Shown one piece after another: positions 15,978 through 22,886 of a DNA stretch of 44,682 nt. The stretch is from contig NZ_JAOZVW010000072.1 of assembly GCF_025869345.1 (NCBI RefSeq), positions 1 to 44,682 on the forward strand, given 5' to 3'. Source of the stretch: Sphingopyxis sp. Lineage in GTDB: Bacteria > Pseudomonadota > Alphaproteobacteria > Sphingomonadales > Sphingomonadaceae. A program made the translations under genes and the position numbers. The notes beneath the pieces were generated by a model. That model was not told the DNA's origin and made no database searches. It was given only the letters and a program-made list of their open reading frames with translations. Numbering within the stretch: position 1 is the stretch's first letter; each line of letters begins with the position of its first letter.

Positions 15978-16316
15978 TCATTTCGCGAGCTTCTTCGCCG
16001 CGCGCTTCAGCGCCGATTCGAGATGCCCGGCCAGTTCGGCAAAGGCGATGGCGTTGCCGCCCGGGCGGCCGATCAGCACATGGTCGGCGCCGGCGATACC
16101 CGATTCGGGCAGCGCGGCGCGCGCCAGTTCGCGGAAGCGCCGCTTCATCCGGTTGCGGGTGACCGCATTGCCGACCTTCTTGCTGACGGTAAAGCCGATG
16201 CCCGGCACAGCGTCATCGTCGCCGCGCGGGCGGACGAGGAGGACGAAGCCGGGCATGGGAAAGCGAAGGCCGCGGTTCGCGGCCAGAAATTCGCTGCGTC
16301 TGGAAAGCGTTCGCAC
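15978..16316 (-). CDS. rnpA: Ribonuclease P protein component
   Basis: RnpA binds the RNase P RNA and helps process tRNA 5' leaders. The 112-residue protein has the expected start VRTLSRRSEFLAANRG, the central strand GFVLLVRPRG, and the RNR-type RNA-binding signature SKKVGNAVTRNRMKRRFREL. I chose GTG 16316: it has AAGGAT just upstream, lies 41 bp after the rpmH stop, and gives the usual length. A longer open frame runs upstream but overlaps rpmH, so it is not used. It is co-directional with rpmH; the link to yidD is interrupted by repeats. Confidence 0.93.
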   Translation of the reverse strand: MRTLSRRSEFLAANRGLRFPMPGFVLLVRPRGDDDAVPGIGFTVSKKVGNAVTRNRMKRRFRELARAALPESGIAGADHVLIGRPGGNAIAFAELAGHLESALKRAAKKLAK

Positions 16317-16357
16317 CAGCCCAGATCCTTCCAGGCTCGGCGGCGAAGCGCCGGCGC

Positions 16358-16492
16358 TTAGGCCGACAGCTTCTTGCGGCCCTGCGCGCGGCGGTTGGCC
16401 AGAACCTTGCGGCCGCCGACGGTCGCCTTGCGGGCGCGGAAGCCGTGACGGCGCTTGCGCACAAGGCGGCTCGGTTGATAGGTGCGCTTCAT
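16358..16492 (-). CDS. rpmH: 50S ribosomal protein L34
   Basis: This 44-residue basic protein reads [18 protein letters not shown] at its start and [11 protein letters not shown] at its end, an almost textbook L34. It is part of the large ribosomal subunit. It heads the rpmH-rnpA unit. The leader upstream includes a hairpin followed by a T-rich run (16521-16555), and a TTGACT box overlapping the upstream gene's stop could be its -35. Confidence 0.97.
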   Translation of the reverse strand: MKRTYQPSRLVRKRRHGFRARKATVGGRKVLANRRAQGRKKLSA

Positions 16493-16520
16493 CGCGGTTT
16501 TCCCTAGATCTCGTCAAATG

Positions 16521-16555
16521 CTGCAACAGAAAAGGGCCGCCAAGCGTGGGCGGCC
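16521..16555 (-). terminator. Hairpin with T-run between the PGPGW gene and rpmH
   Basis: On the minus strand GGCCGCC pairs with GGCGGCC (16535-16555, 7-nt loop) and CTTTTCTGTT follows. It could terminate the upstream PGPGW gene. However, a possible rpmH promoter (TTGACT, 17 bp, TATCCG) lies upstream of it near 16570-16600, so it might instead be an attenuator in the rpmH leader. The sequence alone does not decide. Confidence 0.65.
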
Positions 16556-16593
16556 ACTGTCGGGGGCGCGGATAAGCGGGATTCGGGACAAAG

Positions 16594-16905
16594 TCAATCG
16601 TCATCGAGGATATCCCCGATCCGGTCGCGGGCGCGGCGGCGCGCGGCGCTGACGCGGCGCATCACCCGGTCGGTCCACTCGCCATAGCGCGGATGACGCC
16701 GCTTGAAGCGGACGTAGCGGCGTTTCGCCCAGGCGCTGTTCTGCAAGGCCAGCATCAGCCCGAGCGGGGACAGGATGACGAAGCCGGGGCCGGGCAGCGG
16801 GGCGATGATTACCCCGGCTATGATCAGCAGCACGCCGACGCAGAACAGCGTGGTGCGGACCTGCGCGTTCGATCGCAATCGCTGGTAGAGGCTGCGCCCT
16901 GTCAT
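16594..16905 (-). CDS. PGPGW-type small membrane protein
   Basis: This 103-residue protein has one hydrophobic hairpin: TLFCVGVLLIIAGVIIAPLP, then the signature PGPGF, then VILSPLGLMLALQNSAWAKR. A basic C-terminal tail (RRHPRYGEW, RRVSAARRRARDR) should face the cytoplasm, ending in DDD. It fits the 'putative transmembrane protein PGPGW' family, whose role is unknown. It is monocistronic or at most read through into rpmH; its stop lies 101 bp before rpmH on the same strand. Confidence 0.8.
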   Translation of the reverse strand: MTGRSLYQRLRSNAQVRTTLFCVGVLLIIAGVIIAPLPGPGFVILSPLGLMLALQNSAWAKRRYVRFKRRHPRYGEWTDRVMRRVSAARRRARDRIGDILDDD

Positions 16906-16981
16906 GGCAGGCGATGTGGGAAAGGACTAGGTGAGTTGCAACCCTAAAACACGTCGCCTTCGCGGGGGTGACGGTCGTAAA

Positions 16982-17776
16982 TCAGTTCAGCGTCACGAAG
17001 CGGGCCATGTCGGCGCGGGTCAGATAGCGGACATCGTCGAACGGCGTCGCGTTGGTGAGCGCATAGAAGGCGCGGGCCTTCGCCTCGTCCATGCCCATTT
17101 CGCGGTAATAGGCCAGATATTCGGCGTGGACCGGATCGTCGGCGGGATAATCGTTCGCTTCGCGGCCATATTCGTCGGCCCAGCTATGGACGCCGAATTC
17201 GGCGTCGGGCGCGGCGCGGCGAACGGCGCCCGCGAGCCACAGCTCGACCGCGCCCGACCGCACCGAGCCGCCGCTCGGAACGATGGTTTCGAGCCCGGCG
17301 CGGCGGATCGCGCGGGCGAGGATCAGATTGGCCTCCTCGTCTAGGCTGCCGGGGCAGTCGATCATCTCGAGCCGCTTGAGGCCGGGAAAGGCCGCGAGCA
17401 TCGCCGCGAACTGGCGCGGCGTCGCCGAAGTGACGTCGCCCGCCATGCGGATCGTGGCGCCGTCGACAACCGCGAAGGGGCCGAAGCGCGCCTTGGCCTG
17501 GCCGAGCGTCGCGAGCGTCGCCGAGGGCGCATAGCGGCGCGTCGCGCCGAGGTCGGCATCTTCGGCAAGTCCCCCGCCGGCAAGCTCTTCATCGGCGAGG
17601 AGGGCGGCGCTTTCGTCGATGACGCCCGCATCGTCCGCGTCGGCGCCCGTATCATAAGTCCACGTCACCGTCGTGGTGACGGTCACGACCTGCTGGGCGC
17701 TGGCCGGGGCGAACGCCAGCAGCGCCGCGAAGGCGGCAATGATGAGGGTGCGGACGACGGCGGCTGGTGAAACCAT
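16982..17776 (-). CDS. Secreted ClpP/crotonase-fold-like protein (COG3904-like)
   Basis: The 264-residue precursor has a signal peptide (VVRTLIIAAFAALLAFAPAS, cleavage after ASA near residue 27), then an acidic low-complexity linker (about residues 40-85). The remaining domain runs VDGATIRMAGDVTSATPRQF, LKRLEMIDCPGSLDEEANLI, AIRRAGLETIVPSGGSVRSG, FGVHSWADEYG. It ends with YYREMGMDEAKA and FDDVRYLTRADM. This order (strand, PGGS-like loop, helix, Ser-containing segment before a hydrophobic helix, GVH strand, C-terminal 'MG-D...D-RYLT') resembles periplasmic ClpP-like proteins of COG3904. The usual 'CASAC' motif is replaced by VRSGAVE, which keeps one Ser. Enzyme activity is unproven. It is a single gene between the PGPGW gene and a family A repeat. 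Confidence 0.62.
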   Translation of the reverse strand: MVSPAAVVRTLIIAAFAALLAFAPASAQQVVTVTTTVTWTYDTGADADDAGVIDESAALLADEELAGGGLAEDADLGATRRYAPSATLATLGQAKARFGPFAVVDGATIRMAGDVTSATPRQFAAMLAAFPGLKRLEMIDCPGSLDEEANLILARAIRRAGLETIVPSGGSVRSGAVELWLAGAVRRAAPDAEFGVHSWADEYGREANDYPADDPVHAEYLAYYREMGMDEAKARAFYALTNATPFDDVRYLTRADMARFVTLN

Positions 17777-17874
17777 GGACCCGCCTTCGCGCGCGCGCGG
17801 TTTCCAAAGGACGAAGCGGCAGCGTCAGTGCGGCGTTAACCGCGATATGGGACGGGTTGATCTTCCCCCCGATC

Positions 17875-17956
17875 CCGTTCGCATCGAGCGAAGTCGAGAT
17901 GCCCATCGGGGTAGCGCCATATCGCCCGGTGTCTCGACTTCGCTCGACACGAACGG
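17875..17956. repeat. Palindromic repeat family A, full 82-bp copy 2
   Basis: It has the same length and architecture as 10795-10876 but lies in the opposite orientation: left arm CCGTTCGCATCGAGCGAAG onward, right arm ending CGCTCGACACGAACGG. It lies downstream of the SRPBCC gene and upstream of the secreted ClpP-like gene, both on the minus strand. Confidence 0.92.
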
Positions 17957-17970
17957 AATTTGAACGCCAG

Positions 17971-18432
17971 CTATTCTACCTCGCACAAGGCCTTCAACTG
18001 CTCGGCGACCGCGCCCCAGCCGGGGGTGAAGCCCATCTCCTCGTGGCTTTTCACCGCCTCGTCGGTCCAGTGGCGCGCCCAGCCGGTGAAGCGGGTGCCG
18101 CCCGCTTCGGCTTCGATCTCCCAGCCGCCGATCATGAAGGGCCCCGCGGGAGCGAGGCGGCCGCTCGCGTCGCGGACGACCGCGTCGGTGGTGACGAAGC
18201 GCTTGCCCGGCACGACCTCCAGGAACATTCCGTCACTGGGCATCGTCTCGCCCTCCGGCCCGTGCATCGTCATCGCGCAGCGGCCGCCGGTGCGCAGGTC
18301 GATCGCGTCGAGGGTGACGGTCCAGGGTTTCGGGCACCACCATTCGGCCATGCGGTCGGTCATGACCTGCCACACCTTGTCCGGCGAGGCGGCGATGAAG
18401 GTCGATACCGAGAGTTCGCGGGGGTCGCTCAT
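17971..18432 (-). CDS. SRPBCC/AHSA1 domain protein
   Basis: This 153-residue START/Bet v1-like protein has the AHSA1 pattern: N-terminal STFIAASPDKVWQVMTD, WWCPKPWTVTLDAIDLRTGG, then the strand GWEIEAEAGGTRFTGWARHW, and the C-terminal helix GWGAVAEQLKALCE that lines the cavity. Such proteins bind hydrophobic small molecules; some bacterial members are linked to stress or electrophile responses. The ATG at 18432 is 17 bp after the GST stop. It is the last gene of the long minus-strand cluster that begins with the TetR gene at 26143; a family A repeat follows. Confidence 0.88.
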   Translation of the reverse strand: MSDPRELSVSTFIAASPDKVWQVMTDRMAEWWCPKPWTVTLDAIDLRTGGRCAMTMHGPEGETMPSDGMFLEVVPGKRFVTTDAVVRDASGRLAPAGPFMIGGWEIEAEAGGTRFTGWARHWTDEAVKSHEEMGFTPGWGAVAEQLKALCEVE

Positions 18433-18449
18433 GGTTTCTTCTCCTGACG

Positions 18450-19106
18450 TCAGTCGCGATCGGGGGCGCCGAGCGGGAAATAGGGGCGATAGGGGCGGGC
18501 GTCCTCGACGCAGCGCGCGACCGATGGATGCGCGAGCAGGCGGGCGCGATAGGCGCGCAGGTTGGCGTGGGTCCCGGCGATTGGATGGACCCAGTCGGCG
18601 TAGAAGAGCGACGGCGCTGCGGCGCAATCGGCGAGGCTGAACCCGCCCGGCGCCGCCCAGCCGCCCGCCGCCAGCTCGCTGTCGAGCCAGCCATAGATGG
18701 TCTCGAGTCGCGCCTTCGCCTGCTCGACGATCATCGGCAGGTGATGTTCGGGGCCGCGCAGCGCGTCGTTCACCACTTCCTGCATCGGGGTCATGACATG
18801 ATTGTCGAAGACGCGGTCGAGCAGGCGGACCTGCAGCGCCGCCTCGAAATCCTGCGGGATCAGCCGCGGCTGGGGCGCCAGATGGTCGAGATATTCGATG
18901 ATGATCGACGCCTCGAACCAGGCGCGCCCATCGTCGCCGACGAGCAGCGGGAATTTGCCGATCGGCCAGTGCGATTTCAGCTCCTCGCCATGCTGCGGCC
19001 ATTCGGCCTCGAGAATGCGATAGTCGAAGGCGACGTCCTTTTCGTAGAGCGCGATCAGCGCCTTCCAGGTGTAGCTCGAAAAGGGGTGGCCATAGAGGAT
19101 CGGCAT
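18450..19106 (-). CDS. Glutathione S-transferase family protein
   Basis: This 218-residue GST-fold protein begins ILYGHPFSSYTWKALIALYE with Ser residues at the catalytic position. IGKFPLLVGDDG follows, with the cis-Pro, then AWFEASIIIEYLDHL as the glutathione gamma-glutamyl site. The helical C-terminal domain carries GGFSLADCAAAPSLFYADWV. Its ATG overlaps the stop of the upstream membrane-protein gene by ATGA, indicating coupled translation. The substrate is unknown; the context is a cluster of VOC, DUF899 and other small-molecule-handling proteins. Confidence 0.9.
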   Translation of the reverse strand: MPILYGHPFSSYTWKALIALYEKDVAFDYRILEAEWPQHGEELKSHWPIGKFPLLVGDDGRAWFEASIIIEYLDHLAPQPRLIPQDFEAALQVRLLDRVFDNHVMTPMQEVVNDALRGPEHHLPMIVEQAKARLETIYGWLDSELAAGGWAAPGGFSLADCAAAPSLFYADWVHPIAGTHANLRAYRARLLAHPSVARCVEDARPYRPYFPLGAPDRD

Positions 19107-19552
19107 CAGGCGGCCTTTCGCGTCAACCATGCCAGCGGCAGGCCGACGAAGAAGATATGGGGAAAGAGCGCGACCGCGCCCTTGACGAGGTCGGCGGGCG
19201 GGAAGGGCGCGCCGAAGCGGAGCGGCAGGACGAGCGCGTTCATCACCAGATAGAGGGCGAAGCCATAGAGGGTGCCGGTGAGCCACCATGGTTCGCGCAG
19301 CGCCGGGGCGCGGCGGACGGCGGCGAACCAGAAGGCGACCATCGCGCCCATGATCGCAAAGTGGGTGCCAAGCCCCGCGAGCGCGCCGCCGAGGCCCCAG
19401 TTGGCGGCGCCGTCGCCGAACGGTCCCTTGGCGACGCCGCGCAGCATCGTGCCGGGATCGCTCCCCGCAAGCACGCTCCACACCGCCGCGTAGCAGATGT
19501 CGAGCGTGCCGCAGAGCAGCCAGGCGAAGAGGGCAGGGCTACGCCGCGCCAA
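19106..19552 (-). CDS. Small membrane protein of unknown function (four TM)
   Basis: This 148-residue protein has four predicted helices: ALFAWLLCGTLDICYAAVWS, GLGTHFAIMGAMVAFWFAAV, WWLTGTLYGFALYLVMNALV and AVALFPHIFFVGLPLAWLT. Conserved-looking features are GTLDI in helix 1, a GLGTH in helix 2 and MNALVLPL after helix 3. I do not recognise a named family. It overlaps the upstream VOC gene by 14 nt and the downstream GST by ATGA, so it is firmly embedded in the cluster. It might serve as a membrane partner of the neighbouring enzymes, but that is only inference from position. Confidence 0.78.
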   Translation of the reverse strand: MARRSPALFAWLLCGTLDICYAAVWSVLAGSDPGTMLRGVAKGPFGDGAANWGLGGALAGLGTHFAIMGAMVAFWFAAVRRAPALREPWWLTGTLYGFALYLVMNALVLPLRFGAPFPPADLVKGAVALFPHIFFVGLPLAWLTRKAA

Positions 19553-20039
19553 CGGCTTCGCCCCCGATCGCGGCCTCGATCCTGGCGATGTCGATCTTCT
19601 TCATCGACATCATCGCCTCGAAGGCGCGCTTGGCGGCCGCCTTGTCGCCGCTTGCCATCACGTCGGTCAGGACGCGCGGGGTGATCTGCCAGCTCACGCC
19701 CCATTTGTCCTTGCACCAGCCGCACATGCTTTCGGCGCCGCCGTTGCCGACGATCGCGTTCCACAGGCGATCGGTTTCCTCCTGCGTTTCGGTGTGGACC
19801 TGAAACGAGAAGGCTTCGCTCTGTTTGAAGGCGGGGCCGCCGTTGAGCCCGATGCACGGGAAGCCGAGCACGGTGAAATCGACGGTCAGCACGTCGCCTT
19901 CCTTACCGCTCGGATTATCGCCGGGCGCGCGATGAACGGCGCCGACCTTGCTGTCAGGGAAGGTCGCGGCATAGAAAGTCGCCGCTTCCTCGGCGTCCTT
20001 GTCATACCAGAGGCACAAAGTTGCTTTGTTGGACATCAT
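19539..20039 (-). CDS. VOC family protein (PhnB/3-demethylubiquinone-methyltransferase-like)
   Basis: This 166-residue protein fits the PhnB-like subgroup of the vicinal-oxygen-chelate superfamily: TLCLWYDKDAEEAATFYAAT, then FTVLGFPCIGLNGGPAFKQS, SFQVHTETQEETDRLWNAI, CGWCKDKWGVSWQITP, and a C-terminal helical tail with DKAAAKRAFEAMMSMKKIDI. The W/C-rich CGWCKDKWGVSWQ is typical of this subgroup. The biochemical role is not established. Its ATG lies in an ATGA overlap with the next VOC gene upstream, and its end overlaps the membrane-protein gene. Confidence 0.9.
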   Translation of the reverse strand: MMSNKATLCLWYDKDAEEAATFYAATFPDSKVGAVHRAPGDNPSGKEGDVLTVDFTVLGFPCIGLNGGPAFKQSEAFSFQVHTETQEETDRLWNAIVGNGGAESMCGWCKDKWGVSWQITPRVLTDVMASGDKAAAKRAFEAMMSMKKIDIARIEAAIGGEAVGAA

Positions 20040-20449
20040 TTCTCTCCTTTCACGGGGGTTCCGATCGACCAGGCATGGCCGAACGGATCGATCACTTGCG
20101 CGTAGCGGTCTCCCCAGAACATATCCTCGGGCGGCATGCGCGGGGTCGCCCCCGCCGCGATCGCGCGGTCGTACCAGGCGTCGGTATCATCGACCTGCAG
20201 ATGCAGCGTGACGCCCGACGGCGGTGCCATCGCGCCGCCGGTATATTCGGGAAAATCGTCGTGCATCATCAGCGACGCGCCGTTGACCGTCAGATGCGCG
20301 TGCATCAACCGCACGCCGTCGTCGGCGAGCATACGCGCCTGTTCGGTCGCGCCGAACGCCTTTCCATAAAAGTCGATGGCCTCGGCGCCGCGCTTGTCGG
20401 GAATCGCCAGATGCGGGGTCAGGCCGGTTGTCGGTCCCTGGTTTTCCAT
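20036..20449 (-). CDS. VOC family protein (PhnB-like, glyoxalase fold)
   Basis: This 137-residue protein has two betaalphabetabetabeta modules: LTPHLAIPDKRGAEAIDFYG and HLQVDDTDAWYDRAIAAGAT, then WGDRYAQVIDPFGHAWSIGT, the classic 'DPFGH.W' end of YkcA/PhnB-type proteins. Members often lack a proven enzyme activity; they may bind metal or small ligands. It is translationally coupled (ATGA) to the second VOC gene at 19539-20039, so the two may form a hetero-oligomer; this is inference. Confidence 0.9.
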   Translation of the reverse strand: MENQGPTTGLTPHLAIPDKRGAEAIDFYGKAFGATEQARMLADDGVRLMHAHLTVNGASLMMHDDFPEYTGGAMAPPSGVTLHLQVDDTDAWYDRAIAAGATPRMPPEDMFWGDRYAQVIDPFGHAWSIGTPVKGEK

Positions 20450-20474
20450 GATGCTTCTCCTCTTCCTTTATAGC

Positions 20475-21185
20475 TCAGTCGTCGTAGCGCAGGCTGGGAT
20501 ACCAGTCGGTGCCGCGCCCCTCGGGGGTCAGGTCGAGCAGGTTCCACAGCGAATTGGGATCGGGGGCGCCGTGCGGGTCCTGTCCCGGATCGGCGATTTC
20601 CGGTCCGCCCTCGACGCTCCAGAAATGGCGGATCTTTCCGTCCCGGCGCGTGAAGACGCTATAGCCTGCCGTGTCCTCGTCGGGCGTCTCGCCGATATAA
20701 TCCTGCCAGAAATCGCCGGTCGGGTCCGAATAGAGCTTGAGGTGATCCCAACCCTGTTCGCGCGCGAAGGCGGCGATACGGGGATAGGGCGAGCGCGCGA
20801 CGATCGCGAAGCCGAGGCGCCGTTCGAGATGCGGAACCTCCGGGTCCCAATTCGCGACCGTCGCGGTGCACATCGGGCACGCCTGCTTGCGTTCGGGGCC
20901 GTACATCATGCCATAGACGAACAAAGTGTCATGATCGCCGAACAGATCGGCGAAGCCGACCTCGCCCGCCGCGCCGATGAAGCGATAGTCCCGCGTCACC
21001 TCGCCGCCGGGGGGGAGCGCGCGCCGCTGCGCCGCGACGTCGGCGAGATGGCGGCGCAGCTTGATCTCCTCGACCAGCAGCGCGTCGCGCGCGGCGCGAT
21101 AGTCGGCGCTCTCGTTCGGCCGCGGCCGGCGTTTGCTGTTCCGTACCAGTTCTTCGGCGGGAACCAGTTTGCGGTTATCGGTCAT
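20475..21185 (-). CDS. DUF899 thioredoxin-like protein
   Basis: This 236-residue protein is a DUF899 member: RNSKRRPRPNESADYRAARD near the start, LPPGGEVTRDYRF, GVYGMMYGP-like FVYGMMYGPERKQACPMCTA (a CxxC at the end of that stretch), then YPRIAAFAREQGWDHLKLYS, the strand region YSVFTRRDGKIRHFWS, and C-terminal NLLDLTPEGRG. The fold is thioredoxin-like with a peroxiredoxin-type arrangement and a candidate redox CxxC (CPMC). No function is established. A second DUF899 gene is 0.8 kb upstream (22013-22738), so they are paralogues. Confidence 0.92.
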   Translation of the reverse strand: MTDNRKLVPAEELVRNSKRRPRPNESADYRAARDALLVEEIKLRRHLADVAAQRRALPPGGEVTRDYRFIGAAGEVGFADLFGDHDTLFVYGMMYGPERKQACPMCTATVANWDPEVPHLERRLGFAIVARSPYPRIAAFAREQGWDHLKLYSDPTGDFWQDYIGETPDEDTAGYSVFTRRDGKIRHFWSVEGGPEIADPGQDPHGAPDPNSLWNLLDLTPEGRGTDWYPSLRYDD

Positions 21186-21221
21186 GTCGCTTTCCTTTCC
21201 TGCCCCCGATCGCCCATTCGC

Positions 21222-22016
21222 CTATTGGCGCGGGCCGACGAGTCCAAAGGCGGCGCCCTGCGGATCGACGCCGTTCATCGCGAACTCGCCGCCGGGAATC
21301 TCCATCGGCTCGCTGGTGATGGTGCCGCCGTTCGCGGTCACCGCGGCGTGCGCGCGGCCGATGTCGTCGACGCCGATATAGAAGCTCCACATCGGCGCGG
21401 GCATGCCGGGCATCAGCGGCATCACCGCGCCGATACCCACGTCGCCGCGCTGGAGGAAGCGATAGGCGCCCATCTCGCCCATATCCATCGCGCCTTCCTG
21501 CCCCCAGCCGAAATGCCGGGTGTAGAAGGCGATGGCGGCGTCGGGGTCGCTCGTCGACAACTCGTTCCAGCGGATGCGCTGCGGCTGGTCGACCGAGAAG
21601 ACGTCGCTCTCCATCCCCTCCATGCCCGGAGGCGGAACCGGGTCCATGATATAGAAGGCCGCGCCCTGCGGGTCCGAGACCATGGCGATGCGCCCGACGG
21701 GCAGGTCGGTCGCGGGCATATGCACCGCGCCGCCGTCGGCGGTGATCGCGGCGATCGCGGCATCGACGTCGGGGGTGTGGATATAGCCGAGCCACGCCGG
21801 CCGCGCGCCGCCCGCGAGCATGTCGGCATTCAGCGCGAGGATGCCGCCGGCATTGCCGCCGTCGCTGCGGCCGATCATGCGATAGTCGACGTCGCCCGCG
21901 GCGGGGTCGCGTGTCGCGGCGATCGTCCAGCCGACGACGGCGCCATAGAAGCGCGCGGCGCCCGCCGGGTCGGGGGTCATCAGTTCGTACCAGATGAAGT
22001 TGGCGGCGTCGGTCAT
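21222..22016 (-). CDS. Double VOC domain protein (glyoxalase/bleomycin-resistance fold)
   Basis: The 264-residue protein contains two VOC domains in tandem: NFIWYELMTPDPAGAARFYG to DPQGAAFYIM (about residues 5-125) and IRWNELSTSDPDAAIAFYTR to DPQGAAFGLV (about 145-262). Both have the WYEL/WNEL start and DPQGA end of the family resembling CFP32/Rv0577 or 27-kDa antigen-like proteins. The start ATG overlaps the stop of the upstream DUF899 gene (ATGA), so the two are coupled. Ligands and reaction are unknown; the fold binds metal or small polar molecules. Confidence 0.9.
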   Translation of the reverse strand: MTDAANFIWYELMTPDPAGAARFYGAVVGWTIAATRDPAAGDVDYRMIGRSDGGNAGGILALNADMLAGGARPAWLGYIHTPDVDAAIAAITADGGAVHMPATDLPVGRIAMVSDPQGAAFYIMDPVPPPGMEGMESDVFSVDQPQRIRWNELSTSDPDAAIAFYTRHFGWGQEGAMDMGEMGAYRFLQRGDVGIGAVMPLMPGMPAPMWSFYIGVDDIGRAHAAVTANGGTITSEPMEIPGGEFAMNGVDPQGAAFGLVGPRQ

Positions 22017-22738
22017 CGCTTGGTTCCTTCCACGGTCGGGAAATAGTCCCCGCGACCCTCGGGGGTCATGTCGAGCAGGCCCCACAGCGAATCGACGAGG
22101 TCGCCGGCGCGGTGATGCTGGCCGGGGTCCGACGGCGCGAACGCCATTTCGCTGCCCCAGTGGTGGCGGACGGTGCCGCCCTCCTTGCGGAAGACGTTGA
22201 AGATCGTCTCGTCCCACTCCTCGCCGTTCTTTAGGTTGCGCTCGGCGCGCATCGCGGGCGGGAATTTGCGCGTGTCGCCGAAATAATCGGCCGAATAGCG
22301 GGTGGTGACGTCCGACAGGAACGTCAGATGGTGCCAGCCGCGTAGCCGCGCCCATTCGACGAGCCGCGCGATCGGCGACTTGGCGACGATATAGAGCGGC
22401 GCGCGGTCGTCGATATAGCGCGCGCCGCCGTCGACCGAATCGAGCATATGCGTGCAGCCGGGGCAGGGGACATCGCGGTCGGGGCCGAACATGAAGCTGT
22501 AGAGGATGATGCTCGGCTTTTCGCCGAACAGTTCGGACAGCTTCACCGTCTCGGGCCGCTGGTGCGCGCCGATGCGCTCGAAGACATAATCCTCGGCGAT
22601 CTCGCCGCCGGGCGGCAGGGCGCGGCGCTTTGCGGCGACCGCCTCGATCCGGCGGCGCAGCGCGATCTCCTCATCGAGCAGCGCATTGCGCGCGGCGCGA
22701 TAGGCGGCGCTTTCATTGGGATAGGCGATATGGTCCAT
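22013..22738 (-). CDS. DUF899 thioredoxin-like protein
   Basis: The 241-residue paralogue of the DUF899 protein at 20475-21185 has PNESAAYRAARNALLDEEIA, LPPGGEIAEDYVFE, YSFMFGPDRDVPCPGCTHML (candidate redox motif CPGC), SPIARLVEWARLRGWHHLTF, NVFRKEGGTVRHHWGSEMAF and LDMTPEGRGDYFPT. Similarity to its paralogue is clear in each block, though the second Cys pair differs in spacing context. It is coupled to the double VOC gene downstream by an ATGA overlap. Upstream is a family C repeat (22753-22877), which may be an internal terminator of the cluster. Confidence 0.92.
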   Translation of the reverse strand: MDHIAYPNESAAYRAARNALLDEEIALRRRIEAVAAKRRALPPGGEIAEDYVFERIGAHQRPETVKLSELFGEKPSIILYSFMFGPDRDVPCPGCTHMLDSVDGGARYIDDRAPLYIVAKSPIARLVEWARLRGWHHLTFLSDVTTRYSADYFGDTRKFPPAMRAERNLKNGEEWDETIFNVFRKEGGTVRHHWGSEMAFAPSDPGQHHRAGDLVDSLWGLLDMTPEGRGDYFPTVEGTKR

Positions 22739-22752
22739 GACACTCTCCTGAG

Positions 22753-22877
22753 CCCCTCCCCTTCAGGGGAGGGGTTGGGGTGGGGCCCCGAGCCTTGCGC
22801 GAGGCCGACGGCCCCCACCCGCTGCGACTAGGGAGCAAAGCTCCCAAGTCTCGCTGCCCTCCCCTGAAGGGGAGGGC
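22753..22877. repeat. Palindromic repeat family C, copy inside the cluster
   Basis: Outer blocks CCCCTCCCCTTCAGGGGAGG and GCCCTCCCCTGAAGGGGAGG are self-complementary and inverted with respect to each other. A small hairpin GGGAGCAAAGCTCCC sits at 22831-22845. It separates the DUF1428 gene from the DUF899 gene, both on the minus strand, in the only gap longer than 100 bp within the cluster. Confidence 0.85.
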
Positions 22878-22886
22878 GAAACCGCG

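Noticed and set aside
15978..16604. Longer rnpA starting near 16604
   Set aside because: It would overlap rpmH in another frame. The family N-terminus begins at GTG 16316, which has AAGGAT upstream.
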